Under the pieces are notes generated by a model. That model did not search any database. It saw only the letters and a list, made by a program, of their open reading frames with translations, and was not told the DNA's origin. A DNA stretch of 64,000 nt from Eremophila alpestris peregrina (taxonomy: Eukaryota > Chordata > Aves > Passeriformes > Alaudidae). The stretch covers positions 4,189,690 through 4,253,689 of the forward strand of contig WMCF01000021.1 of the NCBI GenBank assembly GCA_009792885.1, given 5' to 3'. The stretch's first letter is position 1. Each line of letters begins with the position of its first letter. The position numbers were made by a program, and so were the translations under genes. Of this stretch, positions 8,841 through 22,094 are shown piece by piece.

Positions 8841-11127
8841 CTCTGTGCATATCTTTTTAATCTGCTCTTTTAGCTGTTTTATTACAACACGAGCATTAAA
8901 TATGTTTGTTTCAAATTTAACACGAATGCCTCCGAAGGACTCTGTCAATTTAGACATAAATCATGAAGTAAACAAGCTGGATGGAAAATTCTCTCACTCG
9001 GGCAAGAATGTTAAAACCCAAGGAGTAAAAAAAATCTCCCGCATCAGTGTATGGGCAACTCGTTTGTATGTACATCCCACAAGGCAGGAAAACAACAAAC
9101 AGAAACATAAATATGCAACGCTGCTAAAGATTTCCATGCACTTTTACAGGACTAGAGAGTGCTAGTAATTACAAATGCTTTCACACTCTAAAGTCCATCA
9201 TTATTTCCTCTGATATCTTTTTATATATATATATCTCAGAATGCCTTCTTTCCTGTGTTAAAAAATAACTTTTTTTTCTAATTAAATACCATATACTTGA
9301 GAAAGTGTCTTGATTCTTGATTCCAGCATTATTATTGATCCAAAGGTATCACTCTATTCTTTATATGGCTTTTTTGGGGGTTAAAAATAAATGAGAGGTT
9401 ATTTCAGGTAGGCTGCTTAGGTCACTGATTTGTTACACAGTGGTCATCAGGTATGGACAGAGTGAATCTATAAGTTCTACAGAGAACCAAGATTTTTATT
9501 TGATGCCACAGGGGAAGTTTTCTCTGCAAGCCACATGCCTTTGCATCCCAGTTTAATTTTTTTTTAATAGCCCAGTGTATCGCAGCCATATAAAGCCACC
9601 ATGTGGCTCCACCAGAAAACCAGAAGTTTAGAAATGAAGTGACAAAGATTTCTCCAGTCTTAGATTAAAAAAAAAAAAAAATACCCCCCAAAACATTCTG
9701 AGCTACAAAGACATCTTTCAAAGACATATTGTAATGTCTCTCAGCACAGGAAAAACTCTGGATAAGACAAGGGAAAAAAAGGACAGTGAAATATGAATTA
9801 TGTACATGTCAAAAGAAGAGTCATGAATAATTACATCTGATATCAGATGATGAGATATAACCTGCAATATCAGCCAACAATTCCTCCAAACATCTTGTTT
9901 TAAGGAAAGTGCCTTTATACAGCAGGAAAACTTCACAGTTTCTATCACTGTTCATCCAGGGATCTATTAATGGGAGCCTTAGTGTCATTTTTAATAAAAT
10001 ATTATAGTTATAATTTCTTTGTCAAAGTACTATTTAAAATAGTATAAAATATGGAAATAGGAGTAATTTAAAAGCAAATGAAGGAGCAGGACCAAGGAAT
10101 GTATTTTCCAGGATATTTAGGGAAAAACATGTGTTCTTAAAAAAGTGTTCCCTTAGGATCTGCTTACCTTTAAATTAAAATTACACAAAAATTCTGTACT
10201 CTGTCAAAATATAAACACAATTACAAAATTTCACACGAATATTTTCTCTGAAATAGAACCTACAGACGATTTCTACAGGGTAGAAACATCATCTAACAAA
10301 GTAAGACCTGTTGTCACAAAAAGATTTACACTGCAAATCAGTTACAAAGTACACACGTTTATTTACATTCTAATGTTTCATTTTAAACTGGAGAATATGT
10401 AGTGATTAAGGACTAAACATGCTTCAAACCTCAGGGGGAATGTTGCCCGTAGAGTCCCAAATTTCTTGCCTAATGAAATGAACCTGACAACCCCTCTCCT
10501 TTTCATGACATATTTTTGGTTCGAATACAGTGGAAGTATTTGTAAGCACATACATTTTGTTTGCATAATATTGAGGTGCCCTGATTAATGCGTGGTGTTT
10601 ACAACGTGAAAATTGTCATGCTCTCTGCATCAACACGAGGAGCTGGCCTGGCAGCAGCTAGTTGCAATAAAGTAAATGCCTCATGAATAATGTTCTGCTT
10701 TCCATGTCTGAGCTAAGCAGAATCCTCCCCATCCACTTCTTGCCCTCAGTTTGAGCCAGCCCGTGATGAGAACTGGTTTGCAATGGTGCTGTGCAGGACA
10801 CAGCTCTCTGAGTGCAAATGTGTTTGCTCACAGGCTTGCACATGGACTATCTGGGTCCTGCGGGGAGCCCATTTCCTCATGCAGCTATCTGATCTCCAGC
10901 CACATTTTTGCAGATTTCTTTTCTTCCCATTAATGATCATATAATGTTCAGATGGCAACAACAGCCATTACCTACCTCAAAAGGTAACTCCAGGAGTTTC
11001 TGATTTCTCAGAAAAAATCCTCAGAAGAAAAGAAAGAGTTGAGCACTGAGCTGCCAGCCAGCTCTACTGAACTATCAGCAGATACTACATCAGTGACCCA
11101 GAAAGAGCCTTGAAAAGAACTGCTTCA

Positions 11128-11170
11128 TAAACCCAAGATCACACAGTTATCACCTAGAAAATGAGACTCA
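11128..11170 (+). repeat. possible MIR/L2-like relic
   Basis: The words AAGATCACACAGTTATCA and AAAATGAGACTC resemble the MIR/L2 region that in consensus reads as a ...GGTCACACAG... block. The match is short and divergent. Confidence 0.25.
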
Positions 11171-13341
11171 CAGTTTCCTTTCCTTACGTAAGAAAAGCTC
11201 AAGTAACAAGATTCAAAGAGCAATCCTTACAAAGAGACTTAAAAGACCCTTCCTCAGAAATCCAGAAACCAGATTTGGGGTTAGAACAATTGTTTCCATC
11301 CTTCATATGCTTTATATAGTAAGCCTGGACTTTCATCCTGCTGTACAAGCCATGTCTTGAATCTCACCCTGAGTTACGTATTGGGTGTTTCAGTCCTTCA
11401 CAGACTTCAAATTCCCTCTCAAATGCAGTGGCCAGGGCTGCAGAACATGTCTATTTACATCCTTAAGCAGCTTTCTGCAGACTAGCTGGCTCTCCCCAGG
11501 ACTGTACACAATCATTAAGCTCATCAGAGCTTGCTCCTAGCCACTGACACCCTAGAAGTACTACCTGAAAGAGAATTTAAAGCTTGAGTAGGTTTTAGAT
11601 AACACTAAAGACATGTGGTGCAAAAATCATATGTGCAAAGACAAATGTAACCCCAGTCTGTAATGGTTCAGCAATCCAACTGCTTGTCATGTACTGCAAC
11701 AGGCAAAACAAAAGAGGGAGAATTGTACTTGAATATAAGACAACATGGCACATTTAGGAATTACATCAAACACCAGTGCTTATTCTACTTCCCTTTGTAA
11801 AGAAGGATACATCATTTACTCACTAGTGAGATCACGAAAAGACACTTTTTTTTTCCTCAGGAGCTTGCAATGTAAGTGCCCAATCCCAAACATCATCAGT
11901 GTCACTCATCCCTGTGCAGGAAGCAGAGCACTGACAGCACAGCACGAGCAGTGTTTCACTCTAGAACTGCACACGGGTGAATGTGGAGCAGAGGCTGACT
12001 GTGGTGATCAAAGCTGTTTGTGCCCACGGCTCCTCCCTGTCCCACCGGCTGGGCAATGGGCACGGGGCTCTGCCGGGCTCTGCTGCTCTGGCATGGGCAC
12101 AAACGTTCGCATGTCATCCTCAGCAGCAAGGGATGGAAATCTCCTGCATGGGATAACAATGCGTGGTACAGTAACTCCTTAAGCTCTTCCAGCTGTTTGC
12201 AAATAAAGTATGTGTCTAAGCCCCCAGTCTATACAAACTGATTTCCGAGAGTGTTTGTGTGAGCGTGCCAGATCAGGGCCATTACTAACTGCAGAGGAGC
12301 ATAAACAACTGCTAGAGAGGGAAAAGATTTAGAGAAGGCACCAGTGACAATGATTAGCATGTAAATCCCATACCTCTTAGTGAGAGTTCTCTTGTTAACA
12401 TGTTTAGTTGAATGTTGCACACCTTTGCACTCCCATTTATTTTAAGGCTTGAAGTCACTTGTTCTGTCTCTCAAGTTTACTCAGCCTGGCTTCTTCTGCA
12501 GTTGAAACAGCTTCCATTTTCATGCTGCACAAAAGCACAAGCAATGCCATAATACATAACTGTTTAATGGAAGCATAGGGCCAAATGCATTGTAAACGTG
12601 CTGAATTAAGTGGAATTAAAGAAAGGATAAATATGGTCCATTCCCTCCTCCAGCTTCAGTACTGTCCTCTCCAACACTGTACATATAATCTCACGACACA
12701 ATAACATTGCTGTACTCACTCTGTGGCAGCAGGATCATTCCCTTACTCTTTGTTTCACTCCTAGAATTTTCCAATAGCAAAATTCCGTTTCAGGCAGCGT
12801 TCTCAAAGGGCTGCCAGACCTGCTGCTCCTCTGCCCCACTGCTGACAGATGGGGACAAGTGGGACAAGACCTGCCCACGTCCAGCCATGGTCACCCTGAG
12901 CAGAAGCAATAATTAGAGCCAGTGCAAAGGTAAAAAGCGAGGTGGATGTGAGGGGGGAGAGACAGGTACATCTGCATCCCGGGCCAGCACTGCCACCACC
13001 AGCCCCCAGAGCAGCAGCTGCCCAGGGCTGCAGAATGTTCAGCAACACTTTCCTGTGCTGCAGACTGTGCCTTGTGAGGGGCCTACCTTTAATGTTTTGC
13101 CTAGAGCAACAAAAGCCTTAACGGGTGCTGGCTGCCACGTTCAGGGGAGCCTGCAGGAGCTGCTTGCTGCTGCCTGGGAAAGCAAAACTCACTGCTTCTG
13201 GAAGCAAAACAACCAGGACATTTTAGGAGTACAAACCACCTGTTCAAATCTGCTAATCACAGGTAATCTTGGCTCTTCAAGGGGATTACTCAAAAAGAAA
13301 AAAATATACTAAAAAAACAAAGACAAAAACTGTTACTGGTA

Positions 13342-13349
13342 ATTTGCAT
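13342..13349 (-). promoter_or_regulatory. POU octamer motif
   Basis: ATTTGCAT is an exact octamer on the minus strand. Its context GGTAATTTGCATC recurs at 40194-40204. Confidence 0.4.
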
Positions 13350-14244
13350 CCATTTTTGTGATGTCACACTGTAATTTTTGCAATAATTGTAACCAATAAC
13401 ACACTATGCAAAGTTCTCAAGGGATTGACTCTCTGTTCAGAAATTAACTGTAAAATATGCTTTGCATTTTTTCTTATTCTGCTTTCTTATTGTCATTCTC
13501 ATAAAATCAAGCAAATTGATAAGTGGAATGTCTAGAAACAGCCAGAAATTAATCTGGATGAATTACACAAAATATATCTGTCCTGGAAGTGTATCTGCCT
13601 TTAAGGAGTTATATATCACCACAGAGAATACAACATTCTGCACTTGAAGCATTGGCACATATCAACAAGATTATATTAATTTCAGTGCAGAAAGCTGACA
13701 TTCTTGGATACTGCTTGGAAATGTGCATGTTGTAAAACTGGGGAAAAAAAAACCTACAAAATTTGAACTTAATTGAAAATACTTCTATTTTATAGCAAAC
13801 CATATTGTAGATGTTTATATTGCATTCAATAAATATTAGCCATAAAGCCTAATTTAACTCCAGATTTTGTTAGGGTCAAGATTTTTGGAAAATCTACGTG
13901 TCATCCCAGACTTTGTACCCTTTTAACTGCCAATCCCAGCCCCATTTAGGTAGGCAAGTCCTCAGTGGTGTGGCCACACAAAGCTGCCCTGGAGGCACTT
14001 GGCCTCAGTGTGCCACTGGTCTGGTTTCTGGATATCCATGAGGTTTGTGTGTAAATCTTGTAAAATCTTAGAAGAACACAAAGGATATTTTGTAAAGTCT
14101 CCCTAGAAGCATCTTTTCCAAGCCATGTGACGTTGCTGGAAAGGGATTGAGTCTATCCCAATAAAACCAGTTGTGCTTTTCAATGCATAGAGCACAAATT
14201 CATCCAGTGGCTCAGCTGCAATGAGTTCTAGGTTCTGGGAAATG

Positions 14245-14303
14245 AAAGGTTGGATCAGAGGATCTTTTGAGGTCTCTCCCAGCCATTCTATGATTCCATG
14301 ACA
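14245..14303 (+). mobile_element. CR1 LINE 3'-end fragment
   Basis: The stretch contains GGTTGGATCAGAGGATCTTT, then GAGGTCTCTCCCAGCCATTC, then TATGATTCCATGA. This closely follows the well-known 3' end of avian CR1 elements (a ...GGACTAGATGATCT...GAGGTCCCTTCCAACC...ATTCTATGATTCTATG layout). CR1 copies are usually 5'-truncated and end in short ATTCTATG-type repeats rather than poly(A), as here. No reverse-transcriptase frame is present. The 5' limit of the insertion is unclear and may extend left to about 14100. Confidence 0.8.
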
Positions 14304-14531
14304 GGGCAACATGATTTTACATGGAGCTATATTATTCATATGCTTGATGTTTTATTATATCTTTCAAAATCAAATAATCAATATAATTTGGGCTTTATTG
14401 CAGAAAGAATGAAATTGATTGACATGATAGTGAACTAATGATATTAGAAGCTATGGCTCTTTTATTTCTCTTTTGGTCAGAAAAGAGAAAAAAATCTGGA
14501 TTTGTTCTGAACAAAATTGCAGTACTGCAGG

Positions 14532-14572
14532 CTAAAACTTTTCTTCTCAATCTAAAAACTTTCCTTCTCAAT
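14532..14572 (+). repeat. 20/21-bp tandem duplication
   Basis: CTAAAACTTTTCTTCTCAAT is followed directly by a copy with one added A and one T-to-C change. It is a recent local duplication. Confidence 0.85.
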
Positions 14573-15802
14573 TTAAATTCATTTTAAATTGTTATGCTTT
14601 ACAAACTTCCAAATGGGATTCTAATTGTTGACAGACATTTTACATTACATGTGTCTATCACTTTGATTTAATATGCATTTTCAATGAAATTTAAAAAAGG
14701 CCTCTAAGGTGGCAATTTAACAGCAAGACATGCTGTGAATTTTAGATATAAAAAATATCTAGTTTTCAAGGGTTTTTTTGTACATGTGAAAATGGCCCTC
14801 CAGAAAAAAATAAAAAAAATCAGAGAAGTCTGTATGGCTGAGTTATCAGAAGCTAAATATCTCCAAGAACATTACCCACTGTTTTAATCAATCACAGTCA
14901 TCAGAGGCAAACCAGGTTTTACATTTATCCAGCTTTTCAGCAGTGCACTTCAAAAAGTATTAACCATAAAAGAAATAGACTGTATTTGGAAATCCTGTGT
15001 CTGGTTTATTGCATCTCATGACCTGATTTAATTTTCTTCTACAGAAAGCCCACATTGAAATGTCTGTAAGTAATAGGTGCTTGTTGTCAACTTTGATAAG
15101 AGACATTTGAAAGGAATGCCAAATGTATTGTGAAAGATAAGAGCACAGCAGCTTCTCTGTGTCCCTAAAAGAGTGGAAACCAGACTTAGGAGAGCCCACA
15201 ACTACAGAACAGACCTGTTCTGTATCATGCCTACTTCTGAAATCATCAGAATCGAAGTTAATGTTTAAACCCTAAGTTACAGACATTGACAGCACAGTGG
15301 CAACAATTCTCTGTCTGTAACTTGAAATTTTCAAACCAAAATATTCCCTACTTTTAAGTTCTTGCATTTTCTTCATAACATTAATAAAAACGTCTTGGGC
15401 TTGGCTTATTTTATATAAATAGCTTCAGATATCTTGTTTAAGAGGTCCTGCAGGGTGTCCCAAAGCTTGCACTTGATGGCAAGAATAAACATTCATTAAA
15501 CTTCAAAGGTTGCCAAAAAGTCTAGTTATTTTGATTTAGGGGAATAATTTAAATTAATCCCTCAGCTAGTGTAGAAAATATGTAATGTAATCCATTTCTC
15601 TGTCTCCAGCTTCAAGTGACACTGGAAAAAAATACTGCTTTACTAATGTTTTCTGTTTTGAAAAACTGAAGAATTCTGGCTTAGTGACATTAAGAAACAA
15701 ATATTATAATACACAACTGTGCACTTACATCTCTGTGTAACTGCTGCTAAACCTACACACACAATGGAGTTCTTCAGTGGGAGCAGTAAAACCAGATTTT
15801 AT

Positions 15803-15824
15803 GTTTGTGTGTGTGTGTATATAT
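15803..15824 (+). repeat. (TG)n-(TA)n microsatellite
   Basis: A short alternating TG run passes into TATATAT. Confidence 0.85.
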
Positions 15825-16030
15825 CTGTAATCTTTTTTTAACAAAAGAATCACTTTTTCTGAAAGGCTTTCTGCCTTATCGCCCCAACTCAGCTGAGTGC
15901 TGCTGTGCTACAGAAAACTCACTGTCACCTTTGTAACAGATCTTTTTTTGCTGAGGTTCTCCTATAATTTGGGAAAAACCTTGGTATGATGAAGAGCTTG
16001 GTTCAAAATTATTTTTTACTTTAAAATGAA

Positions 16031-16065
16031 TACACTCTTCACCTGAAAGCAGCATGAAGAGTGTA
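16031..16065. repeat. perfect 11-bp inverted repeat
   Basis: TACACTCTTCA at 16031-16041 and its exact reverse complement TGAAGAGTGTA at 16055-16065 flank a 13-base loop. A transcript would form an 11-bp hairpin. That is too short for a typical microRNA precursor unless pairing continues through bulges, which I do not see. Confidence 0.8.
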
Positions 16066-16863
16066 CTGTGTCAGACACACTGAGGGAAGAAATGAAAGGC
16101 AGGAGAAGCTCAGCTATTGTAAATCACTGCAATGCCACTGAGGCCGATTTAGACTGGCTGAGGTTGTGGCCTAATATTTGTGCTGAGATGTTGCAGCTAT
16201 AGCTGTCCCCCTGAGCTGGATAAATATTTGTTGAGAGCTGACTGTCAGGGTGCAAGGGGTGGATTGCTCATCAGCAAATAGCCAGGGCCCTTGTCTTTTC
16301 ACCTTTCTTAGGGAAACCTTCCCCGTTTTGAGGGCTGGGAATTTTGACTGAGTACATGTATGATCCTTCTTACTTTGTGCATGGATTATTCCGTGTGCAA
16401 TGGGACAGGAATTTCCATCTGGACTTTTGAACTTGCACCCGCCTGAGTGTCCAGCCCTGATTCATGCCATGCACTGTACATGAATGACCAGCAATGTTTA
16501 CAAAATGAATTAGCTTGACTCCAACTCTCCAGCCAGAAAGTAATCAAAGTGAAGAGCCAAGCTATTTCTGAAATTCCAGCTTCCCTAGCTAGAAACTGCA
16601 TGCTCTGTGTCTCTAGTCAGGGTATTAATGTAAAATGTACATGTTCTATTCTGGAGGACAATTAATAACAGCAGTGATCCTGAGCAGTCAGCAGTCATTA
16701 ACTGTTCCACCCCCAAACTGCTCTTGTGTGGTGGGCAAGTCTGACTGCAGCACATGGTACAGAGGAAAAAATAAAGAGTGAAAATATCTGTATCAGTAAG
16801 TGATTATTCCATGAGCTGTAGCATGTTCTTCTTGGTTCTTTCTTCTCCCACATTAAACTCCAG

Positions 16864-16895
16864 TTAACATTTCATTTATTTAACATTTCATGTAT
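16864..16895 (+). repeat. 16-bp tandem duplication
   Basis: TTAACATTTCATTTAT is followed at once by TTAACATTTCATGTAT, differing at one base. Confidence 0.85.
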
Positions 16896-18934
16896 TCATT
16901 GACATATTCAGGAATCTTCTTATGCTAATATTTTTAGTAAGGCTACTCATAACTGGTATCTCTAAAATCTTGGAAGCTTTGACTTATTTTCTCACTGACC
17001 GTCCTAATTTAAGCATTTAGGAACAACAGAACAATCTTCAGAATATTCTCCTATAAAATACATCAACATTTGCTAAATTTAATATAAAACATTGTAATGA
17101 AAGAAGACAATGCTACATGATACATTTTCTTTGGGTCTGAAACTCAAAATTTATCACTGAAATTTCCCTCTGAAAACAAACTCCTGATCTGAAAAGCCCA
17201 CACCATATAAAGCTGGAGATGTCTCAGAGCCAAATTGTCTGCTCCTGTAAATGGTTGGAGCTCCACAGAGGGGGGATATGAAATAAGGCTCTGTTGATTT
17301 TACAGCAGAGCATCTGAACCACTTCCCCTGCCCCAGTCAGTTTAAAGCAAAATTAAAAGAAAAACAAGCCCCAATTAGTATGTGAGCTCTTCATTGGCAA
17401 ATTGGCATAACTCCACTGAATACCTGACTCAGGCAGAGTCATCAGGACTTACCACCAAGAAGATCTGGGCCAGGGTTTTTAATGGTGATTTCATGTGGGT
17501 GGGTGAGAACCTGATTCTTCATCCTTATTCAGGCTGAAAGCCAGGAATGCACTCCAGAGCTGGAGATGAGTTGAGAAATTGATTGTTTGCAGGGAGGGAG
17601 GCTAAAGGGGCTCAGTTATTCCAAAATTAGCAACTGCTAGTGTGGTGTACAGCCCAGGCCAAATGACAAGTGAATGCTGCCCAACACCTCCCCACCTACA
17701 TCATACCTGCATCCAGACCCTGGTGACCTTTATTTCCAGAATAAACTAGCAAATCCAGGACTGAAAAATGAAAAATATCTGAATAAAATAGCTTGGTAGG
17801 ATATCTTTAATATGAACTAAAAATCAGAGGTTAATAAATAGTTAAATTTAGCTGTAGCTTCTCTTAAGTAGGTTGAACATAAGTCAATATTTTCGTCTTT
17901 TGTTGTCTCAGGGTTTCTACAGGAGCAGAGAGAATTTCATCAATGATTTCCCTACACTTTATAGCATTATGCCTTTGTACTGTTACCCATCTGTATCCTT
18001 ATCTAACATGTTATCAGCTGTATGAATATAACCAGCAGTCCCTTCAGCCCACAGCGAGCATCAATAGGAAGAATGACAGTGGCTAGTTTGCACACTTGAA
18101 ATGGTTTATTTGTTGCAATCCTGTGCACAAGATGTTTATCAGTAAGCACCAGACAGCCATGCAGAAGAAGGAGCCTTAATTCTGTCTGAGACAGCCTCTT
18201 ATTGCTATTGATAGTTAGCATCAGTGTCCAGTCTGAGAAATGGAAGTGCTGCAGGCAACTTCAGTCAAGACACCCTATTGATCTACTGCTTCCTCTGTGT
18301 CCCTGAAGCTAGAGAAGAAAAATAAAAAGGGGAGGAAAAGCTTGCTGGATAAGGGGCAATGCAGCAGTCTGTGCCTTGCCATCATTCAAAGGGGTGTGTA
18401 TGTGCATGGATATTCCTGATATTCAGTGCCTTAGACAACTGTAAATCACACGTACAGCCATGATAAATATAAATGTCAATGTGTTGGAAATGTCCTTTAT
18501 ATAAGAGGTGTCACTAGAACTACATTTTTAGCATGAAACATTTTTTCTGCTTTTTATTTTTCATTGACTTATTGTGCTTCTGTTATATCCTGTCTGACAC
18601 AATCAATCTAAAGCATAATATCTGAGAGTCCTATTCATAAATAATACATATTTGGGTCATTTTCATTTGTATCCTACAATGAAGATTTACAAGCCAGAAA
18701 CAAAACAAGAAACAATGTGTGGAATGCTCTTGTTCAGTGGATAAGAATATATTACTGTGATCAATTAATCTGCTTTTCTCTGCATTAGGTGGACATCTTT
18801 ATGGTGCATCCATAAGGGTTTATAACTTGGGAGAGACAGAATCAGCTCTAAGGCTCTAACATAAAATGCCTATACCCTGAAAAGAGAAACTTTTCCAAAG
18901 TTTTTTGCTTGGTTGAGGCTTTTTCCCCCCTCAT

Positions 18935-18954
18935 TGTTGTTGTTGTTGTTGTTT
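18935..18954 (+). repeat. (TTG)n microsatellite
   Basis: About six TTG units are seen. The ATTGTT at its left edge also matches the SOX core, probably by chance. Confidence 0.85.
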
Positions 18955-19117
18955 TCCAATGGGAAATGTGTTAATTTTGGCAAACTCAAGCACAGCAATA
19001 ACTTATCCACCCATAGTATGTTGCTCTGCCCTATATCCTACCTCTCATGTTAAATGAAACAAAAAATTGACTCCAATAATTCTGGGGAATTTCATAGTGC
19101 TATTCATTCAAAGATAG

Positions 19118-19192
19118 TCCCATTTTAGCACAAACCATACAATTCATTCTACAGGAGGGAAGACTGACACACAGAAAGGTTCCAGCACAGTT
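19118..19192 (+). repeat. possible MIR/L2-like relic
   Basis: CCCATTTTAGCA near the left end, then CTACAGGAGGGAAGACTG and ACACAGAAAGGTT, resemble the conserved MIR/L2 stretch that reads roughly CCATTTTACAGA...GAAACTGAGGCACAGA...GGTT. An insertion separates the two parts. The relic is divergent. Confidence 0.4.
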
Positions 19193-22067
19193 TTTAGGGC
19201 CAAAAATTACTCGGCAAAATTAATAAAAAAGAAATAAAATCTGTGCATAGAAATTGCAGGAGCAGCAAGAGAGGTGGAAGGAGGACTCCAGCTGGTACTG
19301 GTTTGCAGTATGAGAACTGCAGCCCCTGGTGCAGCCTCCAGAAGGGCTGGCACTCTCATCCTGGGCCATGTCACAGGGGTAGCAGTGATGGCCCAGATCA
19401 ATTTTGCCTGCACAGAAAGGAGCAAAAGTGGTGAGTTAAAATCAGCCAGAGCTACTTTAGGAGGCAAAGTCAGAACATAGAAGAACTTTGCAAGCAATAT
19501 AAACTGTTGGGGACAGGTGGGGGTGAATGGTGGGGATGGGACGAGGCTGGTCACTGTCACAGTCCCCCCTGTTTGCCCCAGAGGTGCAGCCCAGGCTCTG
19601 CTCAGACTCTGGGCCTCAGAGTGAGTTATTGCATTAGTCTTTCAAATCTGGAAATTTGCTACAAGTGCATCTCAGATAAAAATTGAAATGAGTTTTGCAA
19701 CTATGGCAAAAAAAGCAATTTTACATTTCATAGACCTTTAAAACCCCTTTTCAATAGAAAATAAAAATAACAGTAAGGGGGAAAAAAAGGGCTACATTTC
19801 CATTCCTGTTTTTATAGTTTGACGTTGCAGATGTTTCTGGGTCAGAGGTGAACATGTCTTTAGGTGTCAAAAGATGCAATAACCTGAGTCAAAAATGGCC
19901 CACTCCCCAGAACCATGACTGTGTGCCAGAATATCTTCACCTCAGAAGCTTGCTGGCAGCAATGTGCTCCAGGTGTCTTACACTATGCAGACCTGGTAGT
20001 CATTTTAATATTTTCCATGCTCATGTAAATGGACTTGATGTGTGTTCATCAAATGTGGGAAAATCCCACGGAATTGTGTGCCATCTGTTTATAGGTAAAA
20101 GGTCTGCTTTGCTGACAATCCAGTGCAAAATCAGAGCACAGAATGAAAGCAAGCACACTTGTGTTTTGTTCTGGTTTGGTTTTATAAATCTGAGGCTTAA
20201 TGTCATATTAAAAACCTAACAAAGTTCAAAGGTTCACTCTGTTTGGATAGCAGCACTGTCCTTCTCAGATGTGTGGATATTACCTGAGCTACAGGAGCCC
20301 TTAAATCTGCACCACGTGGCTACAACTTGCAGCCTGATGAAACCCTGAGCACAGGAGGAGGCAGCAGGACCTGGGGAGGGTACAAAGCCACAGCTTGGGC
20401 AGCTGGGTGTCTGCACTGGTGCCCTGAGCCTGAAGCCTCTGTGAAACACTAGCTGACAGCATTTCTCCATGTGTGCTTGGCCTCAAGTGAGAAACTCAAG
20501 CTGAAGCAAAAACGGAAAGGCTCATTTTGAAAAAGCATCACCTTATTTAGTTAACACCCAATACTGTATTTGGCTTTTTGTTAGAATTAAAGCCAGGTTT
20601 AATTCAATTAATGTGGTAGGTGCCAATCAAGGTGTCCATCTTTATTATTTTGGTCTGTTTTAAACAAGATTGTTGGACAAAAGGCAGTTATATCTGAGCT
20701 TTGACATTAAAGGAAGGCTGTGGTCACAGAGGTTTCCAGCATCAGTTGATAGAATCGACCAGTCATCAGAAGAGCAATTTGAGACCATTCTTGTCCTTTT
20801 ACACTCCATGTGGAACACTTGCTTATACTTTTCTACAGAGAACTGATAACCAGACCTGGGAAATTTATACCTGAATATGAATCAGATGTCAGAAGATGAT
20901 GTCAAAGTGTTTCAGAAAAGTATTTTCATTACACTTACCATGGAGTGAGTCTTGGGTGAAAGAAGAGTTAATGCAGCTGGCAGAGGAGAAAAACATCAGA
21001 GGAAAATAAACTGATAAAACTGATCAAAACCAGACATATTCAATCTCAAATGGGATTCAAGGTATGCTGGAATGATGCTACAGCTGTTAAACCATCCACT
21101 ACAACCTGAGAAGAAGACAAAACAAAATCTCTGTAGAGATGTGCTCTGGATGGTCCCTCTGCAAGGCAGGTCAGTGTATCTCCACTGAGATAGGCTCTAC
21201 TGCTTTTCACTGGTTTAACCCTGCCCCTACTGGCCCCAAACAGATATTTTAACCTTGCCACCAGCATTGTACTGAGGTGCAGAAGTTGAGAAAGAGAGTT
21301 TGAAAGTGCCTGTGGTCAGCTAATTGGGAAAACAACCAGTTCCCCGCAGTATAATCTACCCCATTTGCCAAAAGAGACAAGTTTTATATGTTCAATCAGA
21401 AAAGTGCAACTCCTCCAGTAATGTGGCTGAGACATTTACTTTGAAAACTGAGGAATCTTATTTTCAAGGTCAAGCTGAGGTTTCCTGGGTTCAGACTAAA
21501 ATACTTTGTAGGGCCAAAGAAATATTTACTGGGTTCTAGGGAGCAGGGAGTAGATGTGTAATTTGAACATATTTCAAGTCATCCTGGGAGGTCTTTTTGT
21601 TTTTACATATTTATGTCTCCTCAGACAACCTTTTTATTTTTTTCCCCCAAGAAATTGGAAGTGAAGAAAATGATGACATTTTTTGCCACTACATTTCAGT
21701 TGGGCCATTTCCTGCACTGAACCAGAGAACCTGCTTTGTTTGCACACTTTCCAGTGCATCATGTGAAACCATATAGACAAATTTTGTCCAAGGACTGACA
21801 TTTCTTGTGTTAAACCAGAAGGACTTTCTGTATAAAACAATGATTTTCTTTATGTGACCTTTGACAGTGGGAGTGTTGGAGGGCCAGTGGTAGGTGGGGT
21901 TTCACAGGCAGTCATAAATTAAAGAGCAGCCTTTTACAAATGAGCTCCATAACCAGTAAGTGATTGGAAGGTGCTGGAGATTAACATCTGAACACAAAAA
22001 CTATCACCTAGCCCAAGAATGGCACTAAAACGTTAGAAGAAATATTCAATGTTATCAATCATATTAA

Positions 22068-22094
22068 AAACAAAAAAAAAAAAGAAAAAAAAAG
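22068..22094 (+). repeat. A-rich simple repeat
   Basis: A-runs are interrupted by single C and G bases. Confidence 0.9.

Larger units (their letters stand above)
8841..14240. other. AT-rich gene desert, segment 1
   Basis: No gene is supported. The longest frame is 145 codons (plus, 11745-12182) and resembles nothing known. CpG is rare. A short (TA)n run lies near 9222-9234. A GC-richer but CpG-poor patch lies at about 12,820-13,060. A weak MIR-like stretch is given separately. Confidence 0.6.
14573..18934. other. AT-rich gene desert, segment 2
   Basis: No gene is supported; frames stay under 80 codons. The stretch includes a short (TG)n run at 15803-15820, a perfect 11-bp inverted repeat at 16031-16065 and a 16-bp tandem duplication at 16864-16895, given separately. 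CpG is rare throughout. Confidence 0.6.

Noticed and set aside
16031..16065. microRNA precursor
   Set aside because: The stem is only 11 bp and I see no extended pairing in the flanks.
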